DNA from: Diphasiastrum complanatum | Taxonomy: Eukaryota > Streptophyta > Lycopodiopsida > Lycopodiales > Lycopodiaceae | Reading direction: 5' to 3' | Assembly: GCA_029204225.1 (NCBI GenBank) | Contig: CM055096.1 | Span: 35,772,611 to 35,832,610, forward strand | Length of the DNA stretch: 60,000 bases | Shown here: positions 59,985-60,000 of the stretch, one piece after another | Layout: each line of letters opens with the position of its first letter | Position numbering within the stretch: the stretch's first letter is position 1 | Program-made: the position numbers and the translations under genes | Notes under the pieces: generated by a model | Database searches by the model: none | Seen by the model: only the letters and a program-made list of their open reading frames with translations | What the model was told of the DNA's origin: nothing

Positions 59985-60000
59985 TGCCACGAAAATGTTA

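Overview
The window looks like nuclear DNA of a land plant with a large, repeat-rich genome. The evidence is one intact, intron-containing NPF (NRT1/PTR) transporter gene of typical plant layout, plant-type Ty1/copia and Ty3/gypsy remnants with plant primer-binding sites, Helitron remnants, and very long CT/GA microsatellites. Some repeated genes resemble uncharacterised mobile-element genes of diverse eukaryotes. A non-seed plant such as a fern would fit, but that is a weak inference. No rRNA, tRNA, CRISPR array or prokaryotic operon was seen.

Layout. 1-0.67 kb: block of GA-rich satellite. 0.7-5.4 kb: minus-strand gypsy element (probable LTR, PBS, repeat-rich leader, gag, zinc knuckle, protease) interrupted by a LINE fragment. 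5.9-6.8 kb: gene fragments, including a transketolase N-terminus. 7-12 kb: low-complexity DNA, duplicated segments, two Helitron-like 3' ends and the C-terminal end of a Helitron helicase. 12.3-14.7 kb: a truncated 'gene B' with a Helitron-like terminus. 15.2-16.3 kb: diverged tandem repeats. 17.4-20.3 kb: main CT-rich higher-order satellite. 20.3-24.7 kb and 29-31 kb: copies of four recurring genes (A-D). 25.3-29 kb and 31-33.5 kb: AT-rich DNA with little visible. 33.7-36.1 kb: NPF gene. 37.1-40.5 kb: decayed gypsy gag-pol. 42.6-48.3 kb: the best copies of genes A and B, ending in a Helitron-like terminus. 48.4-52.6 kb: two copia fragments in opposite orientation. 52.6-54 kb: a rearranged copy of gene B. 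54-57.5 kb: gypsy gag with an Athila/Tat-type PBS. 57.5-60 kb: an unrecognised coiled-coil coding region.

Most interesting content: a dispersed multi-gene family. Gene A has a ParB-like motif and acidic domains. Gene B is a five-exon, putative transposase-like protein with a coiled coil, a CxxC motif and an EKSHW motif. Gene C is a small protein with a possible ubiquitin-like fold. Gene D is a Ulp1-like cysteine protease. A and B converge in two loci, C and D converge in two others, and three copies of B sit just inside the same hairpin-plus-CTAA end. This suggests an undescribed composite mobile element, possibly moved by Helitrons. All copies carry stops or frameshifts. The NPF gene is the only gene that appears intact.
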